From contig CAKPRX010000031.1 in the NCBI GenBank assembly GCA_934183135.1, positions 1 to 23,406 of the forward strand: a DNA stretch of 23,406 nucleotides, read 5' to 3'. A program made the position numbers and the translations under genes. The notes below the pieces were generated by a model. It was not told where the DNA came from, made no database searches, and was given only the letters and a program-made list of their open reading frames with translations. Below are positions 1 to 7,346 of the stretch, in pieces. Every line of letters starts with the position of its first letter. Position 1 is the first letter of the stretch. The DNA is from an uncultured Prevotella sp. Its GTDB lineage: Bacteria; Bacteroidota; Bacteroidia; Bacteroidales; Bacteroidaceae.

Positions 1-10
1 GCCGCGATGG

Positions 11-70
11 TCATTTTTTTGCTCGCGATGGTCATTACGATTCTAATGACCATCGCGAGCAAAAAAATGA
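11..70. repeat. Perfect 27-bp inverted repeat (hairpin core of repeat copy 1)
   Basis: Arms 11-37 and 44-70 are exact reverse complements around the 6-base loop CGATTC. The inner arm is GCTCGCGATGGTCATTA and the outer arm is a T7/A7 tract. A Shine-Dalgarno site or T-run after the stem is absent in both orientations (T7 precedes and A7 follows), so it does not look like a classical intrinsic terminator. The 12-mer GCGATGGTCATT occurs at 4-15 and again at 25-36, with its reverse complement at 45-56. Confidence 0.9.
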
Positions 71-182
71 TGGTTTTCGGGCGGTCTGAAAACTGCCGTT
101 TTTGCCGCCGCTACCCCCTCGGCGAGTGTGCAGACAAAATATGGAGGCCCGAAACGCCTTCGCCCGGTGCCGAAACGCCCGA

Positions 183-200
183 AATGTATATTTATACATT
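183..200. promoter_or_regulatory. AT-rich 18-bp palindrome (operator-like)
   Basis: AATGTATATTTATACATT has 8-base arms around TT. The same TGTATA-N2-TATACA pattern occurs at 14115-14128 (inside repeat copy 2) and at 14501-14514, with a near match at 14531-14544. The size and composition resemble a dimer operator such as an ArgR ARG box, but no regulated gene can be tied to it, so its function is open. Confidence 0.4.
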
Positions 201-222
201 CTTGGAAAAATGTTTACGATGA

Positions 223-332
223 GGGGACGGCGGATTGATGGCGGAAAGTAAACTTGCGAAGACCGGCCCTTGCATAGCCAGCGGCCACTTTGGCCTTGGC
301 GTGGACAATAAAACAGCGTGCGGGAGCGTTAT
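223..332. other. Gene-free leader before trmN6
   Basis: No ORF of credible composition and no TAnnTTTG box were found. The only feature is a short GGAG at 323-326, placed 6 bases before the ATG at 333. Whether trmN6 transcription begins here or inside the upstream repeat cannot be told. Confidence 0.5.
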
Positions 333-1034
333 ATGAATATGGAAAAAGACTGCTTTACATTTCGCGCGTTCAGCGTACGACAGGACCTGTGTGCCATGAA
401 GGTGGGCACCGACGGTGTGCTGTTAGGCGCGTGGGCTCCGGGCGGCGCGCGCGTGCTGGATATAGGGACGGGAACCGGGCTGATAGCCCTTATCATGGCT
501 CAGCGCTTCGGCGGGAGCGTGGTAGACGCGATAGACATCGATGCCGATGCTTGCAAGCAGGCCCGGCAGAACGTGGCCGACAGCCCGTTTGCTACTCGCA
601 TACACGTGTGGCAGAGCGATTTACAGCATTTTGACTCCCCGCAGCCTTACGATGCCATTGTGTGCAATCCGCCATTTTTTGTCAATGCCCTCAGGTGTCC
701 GGACAGCAAGCGCACCATGGCCCGCCATACCGACACGCTGTCGCCGCGCGACCTCTTTGTACATGCCTATCGGCTACTTGCCGACGGGGGGACGTTCGCC
801 CTCGTCATACCTACCGACCAGGCCGACGTGTTTGTGGCCGAGAGCATCATAGCGGGGTTCTTCGAGAAAGACAGGATAAGGATTAAGACCACCGAACGCA
901 AGGCGCCTAAGCGGTTGCTGCTCAGTTTTGCCAAGCAGGGCGGTGCGGTGCATACCGACACCGAGCAGACACTCTTCTGCGGACAGCAGAAGAGCGAGTG
1001 GTACCACGCCCTCACGGCCAACCTGTACCTGTAG
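333..1034 (+). CDS. trmN6: tRNA1(Val) (adenine(37)-N6)-methyltransferase, TrmN6 (YfiC) family
   Basis: This is a class I SAM-dependent methyltransferase of about 233 residues, close to the length of Escherichia coli TrmN6. The SAM-binding motif I is VLDIGTGTGL (residues 41-50), the acidic strand-2 end is DIDAD (68-72), and the catalytic NPPF of N6-adenine methylases lies at 112-115. The family methylates the N6 of A37 in tRNA(Val) in the cytoplasm. The reading frame opens upstream at a GTG (318), but ATG 333 is preferred because GGAG sits 6 bases before it and family proteins begin close to the FTFRAFSV segment. ATG 339 is also possible. It converges on the lipid kinase with 29 bases between stops, and no clear terminator is seen there. 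The function is assigned by motif and length; the exact tRNA target is inferred from the family. Confidence 0.85.
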   Translation: MNMEKDCFTFRAFSVRQDLCAMKVGTDGVLLGAWAPGGARVLDIGTGTGLIALIMAQRFGGSVVDAIDIDADACKQARQNVADSPFATRIHVWQSDLQHFDSPQPYDAIVCNPPFFVNALRCPDSKRTMARHTDTLSPRDLFVHAYRLLADGGTFALVIPTDQADVFVAESIIAGFFEKDRIRIKTTERKAPKRLLLSFAKQGGAVHTDTEQTLFCGQQKSEWYHALTANLYL

Positions 1035-1063
1035 CCCCACAGCGGCCGTCGCTACGGCGGCGG

Positions 1064-2092
1064 TTACAGGTTCAGTTTGCGCTGCAGCACCTTGCTCAGC
1101 GCCAGAACATTGCGTCCCTGCTTGGTGATGTCCTCGCGCACGATGCTAATCTCGTTAAAAAGTTCGGCGGCGGCACTCTGCAGTATGTTGGGCATGCGGT
1201 TACGCTTGTCGGCATAAGGGTTTATGATGATGCGTATGCCCTTTTCCATCAGCTTGACCTCCACGTCGGCATCAGTCATCACCGGGTCGCCGTCATAGTG
1301 TATCACCCCAGGCTTGCTGCGGTGTATGAAGAGCCGCTTGGTGCGGAAGGTCTTTATCTTGGAGCTCTTGTCGAGCGTCTTGTTAAACATGTCGATGCTG
1401 ATCTGGGGCGCCTCCAACAGGTCGAACGGCTCCATGATGATAACGTCCATCAGACCGTCGCTCATAGATGCCTGGGGCGCTATATAGCAGTTGTTGCCAT
1501 ACTGCGAGGCATTGGCACACGATACCAGGAACGCCTTGTAGGTGGCCGTTCCCTTGTCATCGCGCAGCTCGTAGGTCTCGGGCTGATACTTCAGACCCTC
1601 TTCCAGCACTTTCTGCACGTAGGTAATGGGGCCGCGCTTGCCCGCCTCGGCAAATTTCTGGCTCACATAGGCATCGAAGCCCATGCCACAGGTACAGAAG
1701 AACGGATAACCATTGATAACGCCATAGTCCAGGTCGTGTATCTCGCAGGTGTTTATCAGTTCTATTGCCTTGCGCACGTTGAGGGGTATCATCAGGTGGC
1801 GGGCCAGCCCGTTGCCCGACCCGCAGGGTATGATGCCCAGCGCGGTAGGCGTGTGTACGATGGCCCGGGCCACCTCGTTGACCGTGCCGTCGCCTCCTAC
1901 GGCCACGCATATATCCACCCCGTCGGCAGCAGCCTGGCGGGCCATCTTCTCTGCATGGCCAGCATACTCCGTATGGCGGATCTCATAGCTGAACTTGCCA
2001 GTGTCGATATATCTATCCACAAGCTCGGGCACAGCCTCTTTGCTGGATGTGCCTGATATGGGGTTCATTATGAATATTATTCGCTTCTTCAT
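1064..2092 (-). CDS. Diacylglycerol/sphingosine-type lipid kinase (DAGK catalytic domain, YegS/BmrU family)
   Basis: The 342-residue protein starts MKKRIIFIMNPISGT, the usual first strand of the DAGK catalytic fold. The nucleotide-binding GGDGT is at residues 66-70 and the second glycine-rich loop GSGNGLAR at 91-98. Members phosphorylate diacylglycerol, other lipid alcohols or sphingoid bases with ATP at the inner membrane face. No signal peptide or membrane span is evident, which fits a peripheral cytosolic enzyme. The gene is divergent from serine palmitoyltransferase across a 158-bp shared promoter region, so a sphingoid base or ceramide is a reasonable substrate guess, but that is inference. 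The start is ATG 2092, with a TATTTTTG box 16 bases upstream on its strand. The family call is strong; the substrate is unknown. Confidence 0.85.
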   Translation of the reverse strand: MKKRIIFIMNPISGTSSKEAVPELVDRYIDTGKFSYEIRHTEYAGHAEKMARQAAADGVDICVAVGGDGTVNEVARAIVHTPTALGIIPCGSGNGLARHLMIPLNVRKAIELINTCEIHDLDYGVINGYPFFCTCGMGFDAYVSQKFAEAGKRGPITYVQKVLEEGLKYQPETYELRDDKGTATYKAFLVSCANASQYGNNCYIAPQASMSDGLMDVIIMEPFDLLEAPQISIDMFNKTLDKSSKIKTFRTKRLFIHRSKPGVIHYDGDPVMTDADVEVKLMEKGIRIIINPYADKRNRMPNILQSAAAELFNEISIVREDITKQGRNVLALSKVLQRKLNL

Positions 2093-2108
2093 GCAATTAA
2101 TCTTTGTG

Positions 2109-2116
2109 CAAAAATA
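2109..2116 (-). promoter_or_regulatory. Bacteroidota -7 promoter box for the lipid kinase
   Basis: The minus strand reads TATTTTTG, matching the TAnnTTTG consensus, with a TTTG at 2140-2143 as a possible -33 element. The 23-base spacing is slightly longer than the usual 19-21. Transcription would begin just before ATG 2092, giving a very short leader. Confidence 0.6.
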
Positions 2117-2152
2117 CGAAAAACCAATCCATTAACCCCCAAATGGGCCAAT

Positions 2153-2160
2153 TATTTTTG
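2153..2160 (+). promoter_or_regulatory. Distal -7 promoter-like box upstream of spt
   Basis: TATTTTTG on the plus strand matches TAnnTTTG and lies 98 bases before the spt ATG. No good -33 TTTG accompanies it, so it may be a second start or chance in AT-rich DNA. Confidence 0.35.
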
Positions 2161-2210
2161 CCAAACACGTTATTTCTTATCAATTAACGCCCTCTTTAAA
2201 GTTTTTTTTG

Positions 2211-2218
2211 TACCTTTG
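2211..2218 (+). promoter_or_regulatory. Proximal -7 promoter box for spt
   Basis: TACCTTTG followed by CAG is a strong match to the Bacteroidota TAnnTTTG box, 32 bases before the spt start codon. This places the transcript start near 2225 with a leader of about 25 bases and no Shine-Dalgarno sequence, as is common in this phylum. Confidence 0.7.
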
Positions 2219-2250
2219 CAGAAAATTTTGACTAAAACCAAAAGTTTAAA

Positions 2251-3438
2251 ATGGGACAATTACAAGAAAGGTATAAGAAATACCGCGAGCCGCAGAAATA
2301 TATGGATGCAGGAGTGTACCCTTATTTCAGAGCGATAACCAGCAAACAGGGTCCTGAGGTTGAGATGGACGGTCACAAGGTGCTCATGTTCGGCTCTAAT
2401 GCCTACACTGGCCTAACAGGCGATGAGAGAGTTATCGCTGCTGCACACAAGGCGCTGGACAAGTATGGCTCAGGATGTGCTGGAAGCCGCTTCCTCAATG
2501 GAACCCTTGACATTCACGTACAGTTAGAGAAAGAACTCGCAGAATTTGAACATAAAGACGATGCATTATGTTTTGCCACTGGTTTCTCCGTCAATGCCGG
2601 CGTTATCGCCATGGTGGTGGGCCGGGGCGACTATATCATCTGCGACGACCGCGACCATGCCAGTATCGTAGACGGTCGCCGTCTGTCGTTTGCCACGCAG
2701 CTGCACTATAAGCACAACGATATGGAAGACCTGGAGCGGGTGCTCCAGAAACTGCCCAAGGAGGCCGTCAAGCTGATAGTAGTAGACGGCGTGTTCTCGA
2801 TGGAGGGCGACTTGGCCAAGCTGCCGGAGATAGTGGAGCTGAAGCACAAGTACAACTGCTCTATCATGGTAGACGAGGCTCACGGACTGGGCGTATTTGG
2901 CAAACAGGGACGGGGCGTGTGCGACCACTTCGGGCTTACTGACGAGGTAGACCTTATCATGGGAACTTTCTCTAAGAGCCTGGCATCTATCGGTGGCTTT
3001 ATCGCCGGCGACAAGGACACCATCAACTATCTGCGCCATACCTGCCGTACCTACATCTTCAGCGCGAGCGACACACCTGCCGCCACGGCAGCTGCCTTAG
3101 AGGCCCTGCACATCATACAGCAGGAGCCTGAGCGTCTGGAGCATCTGTGGGACATCACCCACTACGCGCTGAAGCGCTTCAAGGAAGAGGGCTTCGAGAT
3201 AGGAGATACCGAGAGCCCCATCATACCGCTCTATGTACGCGATATAGAGAAGACTTTCCTCGTAACCAAGCTGGCTTTCGAGAACGGTGTGTTCATTAAC
3301 CCCGTAATTCCCCCTGCCTGTGCCCCACAGGACACCCTGGTGCGGTTCGCCCTCATGGCTACCCACTCGCAGGAGCAGGTGGAGCGTGGCGTGCAGATCC
3401 TGAAGAAGTCATTCCAGGAACTGGGTATCATCAAGTAA
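2251..3438 (+). CDS. spt: Serine palmitoyltransferase (alpha-oxoamine synthase family)
   Basis: The 395-residue protein is a fold-type I PLP enzyme that condenses L-serine with a long-chain acyl-CoA to 3-ketosphinganine, the first step of sphingolipid synthesis. The PLP-stacking histidine is in CDDRDHASIVDG (H136), the cofactor aspartate in VDEAHGLG (D208), and the Schiff-base lysine in GTFSKSLAS (K242). The N-terminal segment with GSGCAGSRFLNG (73-84) is typical of the family. Related enzymes are 2-amino-3-ketobutyrate CoA ligase and 8-amino-7-oxononanoate synthase; the GSNAYTGL segment and the phylum favour Spt. It is transcribed alone, between its own TACCTTTG box and a strong terminator at 3462-3496. 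The divergent neighbour is a lipid kinase. The start is the only ATG near the promoter. Confidence 0.88.
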   Translation: MGQLQERYKKYREPQKYMDAGVYPYFRAITSKQGPEVEMDGHKVLMFGSNAYTGLTGDERVIAAAHKALDKYGSGCAGSRFLNGTLDIHVQLEKELAEFEHKDDALCFATGFSVNAGVIAMVVGRGDYIICDDRDHASIVDGRRLSFATQLHYKHNDMEDLERVLQKLPKEAVKLIVVDGVFSMEGDLAKLPEIVELKHKYNCSIMVDEAHGLGVFGKQGRGVCDHFGLTDEVDLIMGTFSKSLASIGGFIAGDKDTINYLRHTCRTYIFSASDTPAATAAALEALHIIQQEPERLEHLWDITHYALKRFKEEGFEIGDTESPIIPLYVRDIEKTFLVTKLAFENGVFINPVIPPACAPQDTLVRFALMATHSQEQVERGVQILKKSFQELGIIK

Positions 3439-3461
3439 GCTACTACGCTATTTATTACCAT

Positions 3462-3496
3462 AAAGCTGGCAGAGACAGGTTCCTGCCAGCTTTTTT
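3462..3496 (+). terminator. Intrinsic terminator after spt
   Basis: AAAGCTGGCAG (3462-3472) pairs exactly with CTGCCAGCTTT (3483-3493) around a 10-base loop and runs into a T6 tract. It sits 24 bases after the spt stop and separates spt from tatC. Confidence 0.9.
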
Positions 3497-3574
3497 ACTG
3501 TCAGCCCTACCCGTCTGGCTGTTATGGCGGCGATATTTTCGGGTACAACGGGCCTGTAAATGAAAAAAACTTCG

Positions 3575-3582
3575 TATTTTTG
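3575..3582 (+). promoter_or_regulatory. -7 promoter box for tatC
   Basis: TATTTTTG matches TAnnTTTG, 42 bases before the tatC ATG and downstream of the spt terminator, so tatC has its own promoter. No convincing -33 TTTG is seen. Confidence 0.6.
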
Positions 3583-3623
3583 TAGCGCTTAACACATATA
3601 CAATAGGTAACTACTTAACAGAC

Positions 3624-4388
3624 ATGGACATGGAGTCGAACAACGAGCTTACCTTCTGGGAGCATCTTGATGTATTGCGAGGCAGCCTGATACGCATAGT
3701 ACTGGTATCGGTCATCACGGCGCTGGTGGCTTTCTTCTTCAAGGATGAGCTGTTTAGCATAGTGCTCGCCCCACGTAACTCAGACTTCTTCCTGTACAAG
3801 TTGCTGGGTGGAGAGCCGTTCGATATCAAGCTGGTAAACATCGGCCTGACCGAGCAGTTTATGATTCACATGAAGACGGCCTTCTGCTTCGGCATCCTGG
3901 TGGCCTCGCCTTACATTCTGTACCTCTTATACAAGTTTGTGTCGCCTGCGCTCTATCAGAACGAGCGCCGCTATGCCCTGCGTATCGTGGGGGGCGGCTA
4001 CGTCATGTTCATAGTGGGTGTGCTGGTCAACTACTGCGTAATATTCCCGCTCACGGTACGCTTCTTAGGCAACTACCAGGTCAGCGACAGCGTGGGCAAC
4101 ATGCTATCGCTCCAGTCGTACATGGACACGTTGATGACTATGACTTTTGTGTTTGGCGTGGTGTTCGAGATACCCGTTATCAGTTGGCTACTGGCCATGT
4201 TCGGACTGATAAAGGCTGAGTGGATGCGCCGGTATCGCAAGAATGCGTTTGTCGTGATACTCATTATAGCTGCGGTTATTACCCCCACTTCTGACGCGTT
4301 TACCATGTTTATCGTGGCGCTCCCCATCTGGCTGCTCTACGAGGTAAGCATCATCATCGTGGCCCACACCAAACGTGTCATCAACTGA
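3624..4388 (+). CDS. tatC: Sec-independent protein translocase subunit TatC
   Basis: This 254-residue polytopic inner-membrane protein has about six hydrophobic segments. The family signature FWEHLDVLRG lies at residues 11-20, just before the first span, and the periplasmic-loop segment SPYILYLLYKFVSPALY is also present. TatC recognises the twin-arginine signal peptide and with TatA (and TatB where present) exports folded proteins. Length and topology match the family. ATG 3624 is used; ATG 3630 is an alternative two codons later. No tatA or tatB gene is adjacent, so the partner subunits must lie elsewhere. It converges with trmO, with only 9 bases between the stops and no obvious terminator in that gap. 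Confidence 0.93.
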   Translation: MDMESNNELTFWEHLDVLRGSLIRIVLVSVITALVAFFFKDELFSIVLAPRNSDFFLYKLLGGEPFDIKLVNIGLTEQFMIHMKTAFCFGILVASPYILYLLYKFVSPALYQNERRYALRIVGGGYVMFIVGVLVNYCVIFPLTVRFLGNYQVSDSVGNMLSLQSYMDTLMTMTFVFGVVFEIPVISWLLAMFGLIKAEWMRRYRKNAFVVILIIAAVITPTSDAFTMFIVALPIWLLYEVSIIIVAHTKRVIN

Positions 4389-4397
4389 CACAGTCTT

Positions 4398-5084
4398 CTA
4401 CAGCTGTGTTTCGCGGGTAGCGTCGGTAACCTCTACCCTACCGTTGGCTACACGGAAATGTATATCGTAGCCTCCGTAAGGCATGCCGTAGGTCTTCTGA
4501 TTGTCTTTGTGATAATGTGGCCGTGGGTCCAGTTCCAGTATTTTGATAAGGGCCGATACTTGTTGGGCGGTAAACAGCCGGCGTACTTGTGGGGGTATCT
4601 CCACGCTCAGCCGTTTCAGCACATGGGTATCGGTAAAGCCGCCACGGGCCTCGGGGTGACTGTCGGCATAGGGCACGTAGGGCTTGATGTCATAAATGGG
4701 GGTGCCATCCATCAGGTCGGCACCCTGGACATGAATAACGGGACCACGGCTGTCTTCCCAGTCAACATGGCTGATACGTACAGATGAAAGCCCCAGTGGA
4801 TTGGGGCGGAACGGCGAGCGTGTGGCGAATACGCCCATCTTCTCATTGCCTCCCAGCAGGGGTGGGCGAACCACCAGACTGTTGGCCGAGTGGCTGTTGG
4901 CCGAAAACTCCCATATCAGCCAGAGATAATCAAACTCTTCCAGCCCACGCAGGGCATCTGCGTTACGATAGGTGGGTACAAAAACTATCTCGCCCTCTAA
5001 CTCGGCTACCAAGCCGCTCTGCTTGGGTACTCCAAACTTGGACTTAAAGGGTGAGCGAAATATGGCTATAGGCTCGATGGTCAT
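4398..5084 (-). CDS. tsaA: tRNA (t6A37)-N6-methyltransferase TrmO (TsaA/YaeB family)
   Basis: The 228-residue protein has the TrmO signature FATRSPFRPNPLGLS (residues 86-100), which forms part of the SAM site of this beta-barrel methyltransferase, followed by DGTPIYDIKPYVPYAD (126-141). The enzyme methylates N6-threonylcarbamoyladenosine at position 37 of tRNA(Thr) to m6t6A in the cytoplasm. It covers the full family length, including a C-terminal extension after residue 150. ATG 5084 directly precedes the first conserved strand. It is transcribed toward tatC and lies downstream of the terminator of the uxuA-SDR operon, so it probably has its own promoter, although no clear TAnnTTTG box was found. 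Confidence 0.9.
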   Translation of the reverse strand: MTIEPIAIFRSPFKSKFGVPKQSGLVAELEGEIVFVPTYRNADALRGLEEFDYLWLIWEFSANSHSANSLVVRPPLLGGNEKMGVFATRSPFRPNPLGLSSVRISHVDWEDSRGPVIHVQGADLMDGTPIYDIKPYVPYADSHPEARGGFTDTHVLKRLSVEIPPQVRRLFTAQQVSALIKILELDPRPHYHKDNQKTYGMPYGGYDIHFRVANGRVEVTDATRETQL

Positions 5085-5117
5085 CTCGGTTATGGCTGGT
5101 ATTATTCAGGAAAGTAT

Positions 5118-5173
5118 AAAAAAAGCCATCCCCCTACGGCCGGTAATCAGTAGCGGCGTAAGGGGATGGTATG
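5118..5173 (-). terminator. Intrinsic terminator of the uxuA-SDR operon
   Basis: On the minus strand, CCATCCCCTTACGCCG (5154-5169) pairs with CGGCCGTAGGGGGATGG (5126-5142) with one bulge and a wobble, and the stem is followed by GC and a T7 run (5118-5124). It begins 13 bases past the SDR stop. Confidence 0.88.
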
Positions 5174-5181
5174 TATTTTTA

Positions 5182-5994
5182 TTACATCGCGTAGATGTTA
5201 AAGCCGCCGTCGACTACGGCCACGGTGCCTGTAACAAAGTTGCTGGCATCGCTCATAAGGTAGTGGATGGTGCCACAGAGTTCCTCGGGCTTGCCCATAC
5301 GGCCAAAGGGAGTCTGACGGACTACGTCCTTGCCGCGCTCGGTGTACGAACCGTCAGGATTAGTCAGCAGCGCACGGTTCTGGTCGGTAATGAAGAAACC
5401 TGGGGCTATGGCGTTGACACGGATGCCCTCGCCAAACTTCTTGGCACACTCGTGGGCCATGTACTCTGTAAAATTGGAGATGCCGGCCTTGGCTGCGGCG
5501 TAACCGCACACACGTGTCAGAGGACGGAAGGCAGCCATAGAGGAGAAGTTTATGATAGAGCCCTTGCCCTGCTTAACCATGGGCTTGAGGAATACCTGTG
5601 TGGGGATAACGGTTCCGACCAGGTTCAGGTTGAGTACCTTCTGGAACTGCTCTGGGTCTAAGTCAAAGAAGTTCTGGTCGGGACCAATGGTGGCTCCCTT
5701 CTGGTTGCCGCCGGCTGCGTTGAGCAGGGTGTCCACCTTGCCGTACTTAGCCACGATGGCATCGCAGGTGGCCTGTACCATGGCCTGCTCCATCACATCA
5801 CACTTCATAAACTCAGCCTCTCCGCCAGCTTTCTTGATATCGGCCACCACAGCGGCGCCCACATCCTCTTTTCTGCCAAGCAGAATAACCTTGGCACCGT
5901 TAAGTGCCAGATACTTGCCAATACACCGGCCAAGTACGCCTGTACCACCGGTAATTACTACTACGTAGTTTTTAATATCAAATAAGTTCTTCAT
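5182..5994 (-). CDS. SDR-family oxidoreductase, probable D-mannonate oxidoreductase (fructuronate reductase)
   Basis: The protein is a 270-residue classical short-chain dehydrogenase. The cofactor loop is TGGTGVLG (residues 15-22), the NAAG motif is at 92-95, and the catalytic set is SS (151-152), Y165 and K169 in YAAAK. It ends DGGFNIYAM like many sugar-acid SDRs. It directly follows uxuA, one base after its stop, so the likely reaction is NAD(P)H-dependent interconversion of D-fructuronate and D-mannonate. This would replace the unrelated long-chain UxuB of enterobacteria. The frame extends to a TTG at 6003, but ATG 5994 is preferred because it fits the usual SDR N-terminus and abuts the uxuA stop. 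The family is certain; the substrate rests on gene context. Confidence 0.82.
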   Translation of the reverse strand: MKNLFDIKNYVVVITGGTGVLGRCIGKYLALNGAKVILLGRKEDVGAAVVADIKKAGGEAEFMKCDVMEQAMVQATCDAIVAKYGKVDTLLNAAGGNQKGATIGPDQNFFDLDPEQFQKVLNLNLVGTVIPTQVFLKPMVKQGKGSIINFSSMAAFRPLTRVCGYAAAKAGISNFTEYMAHECAKKFGEGIRVNAIAPGFFITDQNRALLTNPDGSYTERGKDVVRQTPFGRMGKPEELCGTIHYLMSDASNFVTGTVAVVDGGFNIYAM

Positions 5995-5995
5995 A

Positions 5996-7195
5996 TCAAT
6001 CAAAGAAACCAGGTTGTTTGTACTCGATACCTAACTCGCGGTCAACAGTAGCTAAAATGCCCTGGACCTGGCCCATGGCAAACATACGGCCAAGGAAGCT
6101 GTAACCGGCATTGTAGCCACGGCTCTCATCGCCCAGCATGGTCATGCCGTGGTCAACGCGCATAGGCAGGTTGGGGTTAGCCTTCTCAAAGATACGGGCC
6201 AGCTCGATGATATCAGCACGGCCGCCTAAGTGGCTGGCCTCAGTAAAGTCGCCGTTGGGGAAGACGTGGCAAGAGCGCAGGTGAACAAACCATGTGCGGT
6301 GACAGAACTCACGGGCCATGTCAACTACATGATTGTGGGCACCAGCAGAAAGACTGCCGGCACAGAAAGTGAGGCCGTTATGAGGGTCATCTACAGCCTG
6401 GAGGAACCACTCTATGTCCTCGCGGTTAGTGACAATACGAGGCAAGCCAAGGATGGGGAATGGGGGGTCGTCGGGGTGTACGCACATGTACATATCGCAC
6501 TCGTTGCAGACAGGCATAATGGCGCTGAGGAAGTAACGCATATTCTCGCGTAGCTCTTCCTTGGTGATACCCTTGTATAAATCGAGCAAGTCACGGAAGA
6601 GCTCGACGGGGTGCTCATCACCCTCAGAGATATTGCCAGAGACAAATCCCTGGGTCTTGACGATAATATTCTCGACGAGGTTATGGTTGTCCTCGGGGGT
6701 CATAGTCTTCTTCAGCTCGTCAACTTGGGTGAGCACATCCTGTGGGTAATCTTTCTCGGCACCATCGCGCTTCAAGATGCAGATGTCGAAGTATGCAAAC
6801 TGGGCATGAGAAAAGTACAGGTTGGTAGTGCCGTTGGGATTGGGATGGCTCAGGTCGGTACGGGCCCAGTCCAGAACAGGCATGAAGTTATAGCAGATGG
6901 TGTGGATGCCCTCAGCCGAGAGGTTGCGTAGGCTCACCTTGTAATTCTCAATAAGTTGGTCGCGGTCGGGACCAGCATATTTGATGCTTTCAGAGACAGG
7001 CAGACTCTCAACGACACTCCACCTCATACCATAGCTTTCGATATAAGATTTAAGGTCATGGATTTTCTCGCGTGTCCATACTTCACCGTTCGGGACGTCG
7101 TGCAGGGCAGTAACGATGCCCTCGACACCAATCTGTTTCAACATGGCAAGAGTGATTTTGTCATTCTTGCCAAACCATCTCCAAGTTCTTTCCAT
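5996..7195 (-). CDS. uxuA: Mannonate dehydratase
   Basis: The 399-residue protein begins MERTWRWFGKNDKITL, the standard UxuA opening, and runs the full family length. It contains the CVHPDDPP and FCAGSLSAGAHN segments and HLRSCH, with the histidine and cysteine residues that form the metal site of this TIM-barrel enzyme. UxuA removes water from D-mannonate to give 2-keto-3-deoxy-D-gluconate in the hexuronate (glucuronate) pathway. It is first in a two-gene operon with the SDR reductase, with its own -7 box at 7231-7238 and a terminator after the SDR. Isomerase (uxaC), kinase (kdgK), aldolase and transport genes are not in the window. No dedicated regulator is next to it. Confidence 0.94.
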   Translation of the reverse strand: MERTWRWFGKNDKITLAMLKQIGVEGIVTALHDVPNGEVWTREKIHDLKSYIESYGMRWSVVESLPVSESIKYAGPDRDQLIENYKVSLRNLSAEGIHTICYNFMPVLDWARTDLSHPNPNGTTNLYFSHAQFAYFDICILKRDGAEKDYPQDVLTQVDELKKTMTPEDNHNLVENIIVKTQGFVSGNISEGDEHPVELFRDLLDLYKGITKEELRENMRYFLSAIMPVCNECDMYMCVHPDDPPFPILGLPRIVTNREDIEWFLQAVDDPHNGLTFCAGSLSAGAHNHVVDMAREFCHRTWFVHLRSCHVFPNGDFTEASHLGGRADIIELARIFEKANPNLPMRVDHGMTMLGDESRGYNAGYSFLGRMFAMGQVQGILATVDRELGIEYKQPGFFD

Positions 7196-7230
7196 TTATT
7201 GACTTTAGTTTTTATCCTATTTGTTTTCTG

Positions 7231-7238
7231 CAAAGTTA
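7231..7238 (-). promoter_or_regulatory. -7 promoter box for uxuA
   Basis: The minus strand reads TAACTTTG and then CAG, matching TAnnTTTG. The transcript would start near 7225 with a leader of about 30 bases. Confidence 0.65.
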
Positions 7239-7273
7239 GCGATAAAATCGCTCTTAATGTAGTGATTGTGGTT

Positions 7274-7315
7274 AAAAAAAGAAAAAAGGCAAGCTGCCTA
7301 CGGGCAACCTGCCTT
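7274..7315 (-). terminator. Intrinsic terminator of the ffh-to-korC run
   Basis: On the minus strand, AAGGCAGGTTGCC (7303-7315) pairs with GGCAGCTTGCCTT (7286-7298) in a 13-bp stem with two G-U wobbles and a CGTA tetraloop. It is followed by T6-C-T7. It begins about 30 bases after the korC stop. Confidence 0.9.
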
Positions 7316-7346
7316 GCTTTTATAGTCATTGTTACTATTCAGCTCT

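Larger units (their letters stand above)
1..222 (-). repeat. Dispersed ~220-bp repeat, copy 1 (runs off the window edge)
   Basis: Read on the minus strand, this segment aligns along its length with 14093-14311 on the plus strand. The last ~80 bases (palindromic core) are almost identical. The rest is diverged but colinear, sharing the blocks ATCGTAAA, GTTTCGGCA, TTTTGTCTG/TTTGTCTG, CTCGCCGAGG and CCCGAAAACCATCATTTT. The two copies are therefore inverted relative to each other, about 14 kb apart. No transposase or convincing ORF lies inside, so this is non-coding repeat DNA, possibly a small non-autonomous mobile or REP-like element. Its outer end at base 1 is cut by the window. Confidence 0.85.

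Noticed and set aside
998..2056. Long plus-strand ORF (352 codons) over the lipid kinase
   Set aside because: It lies antisense to a kinase with intact family motifs, has a His/Val/Tyr-rich low-complexity look and no recognisable domain.
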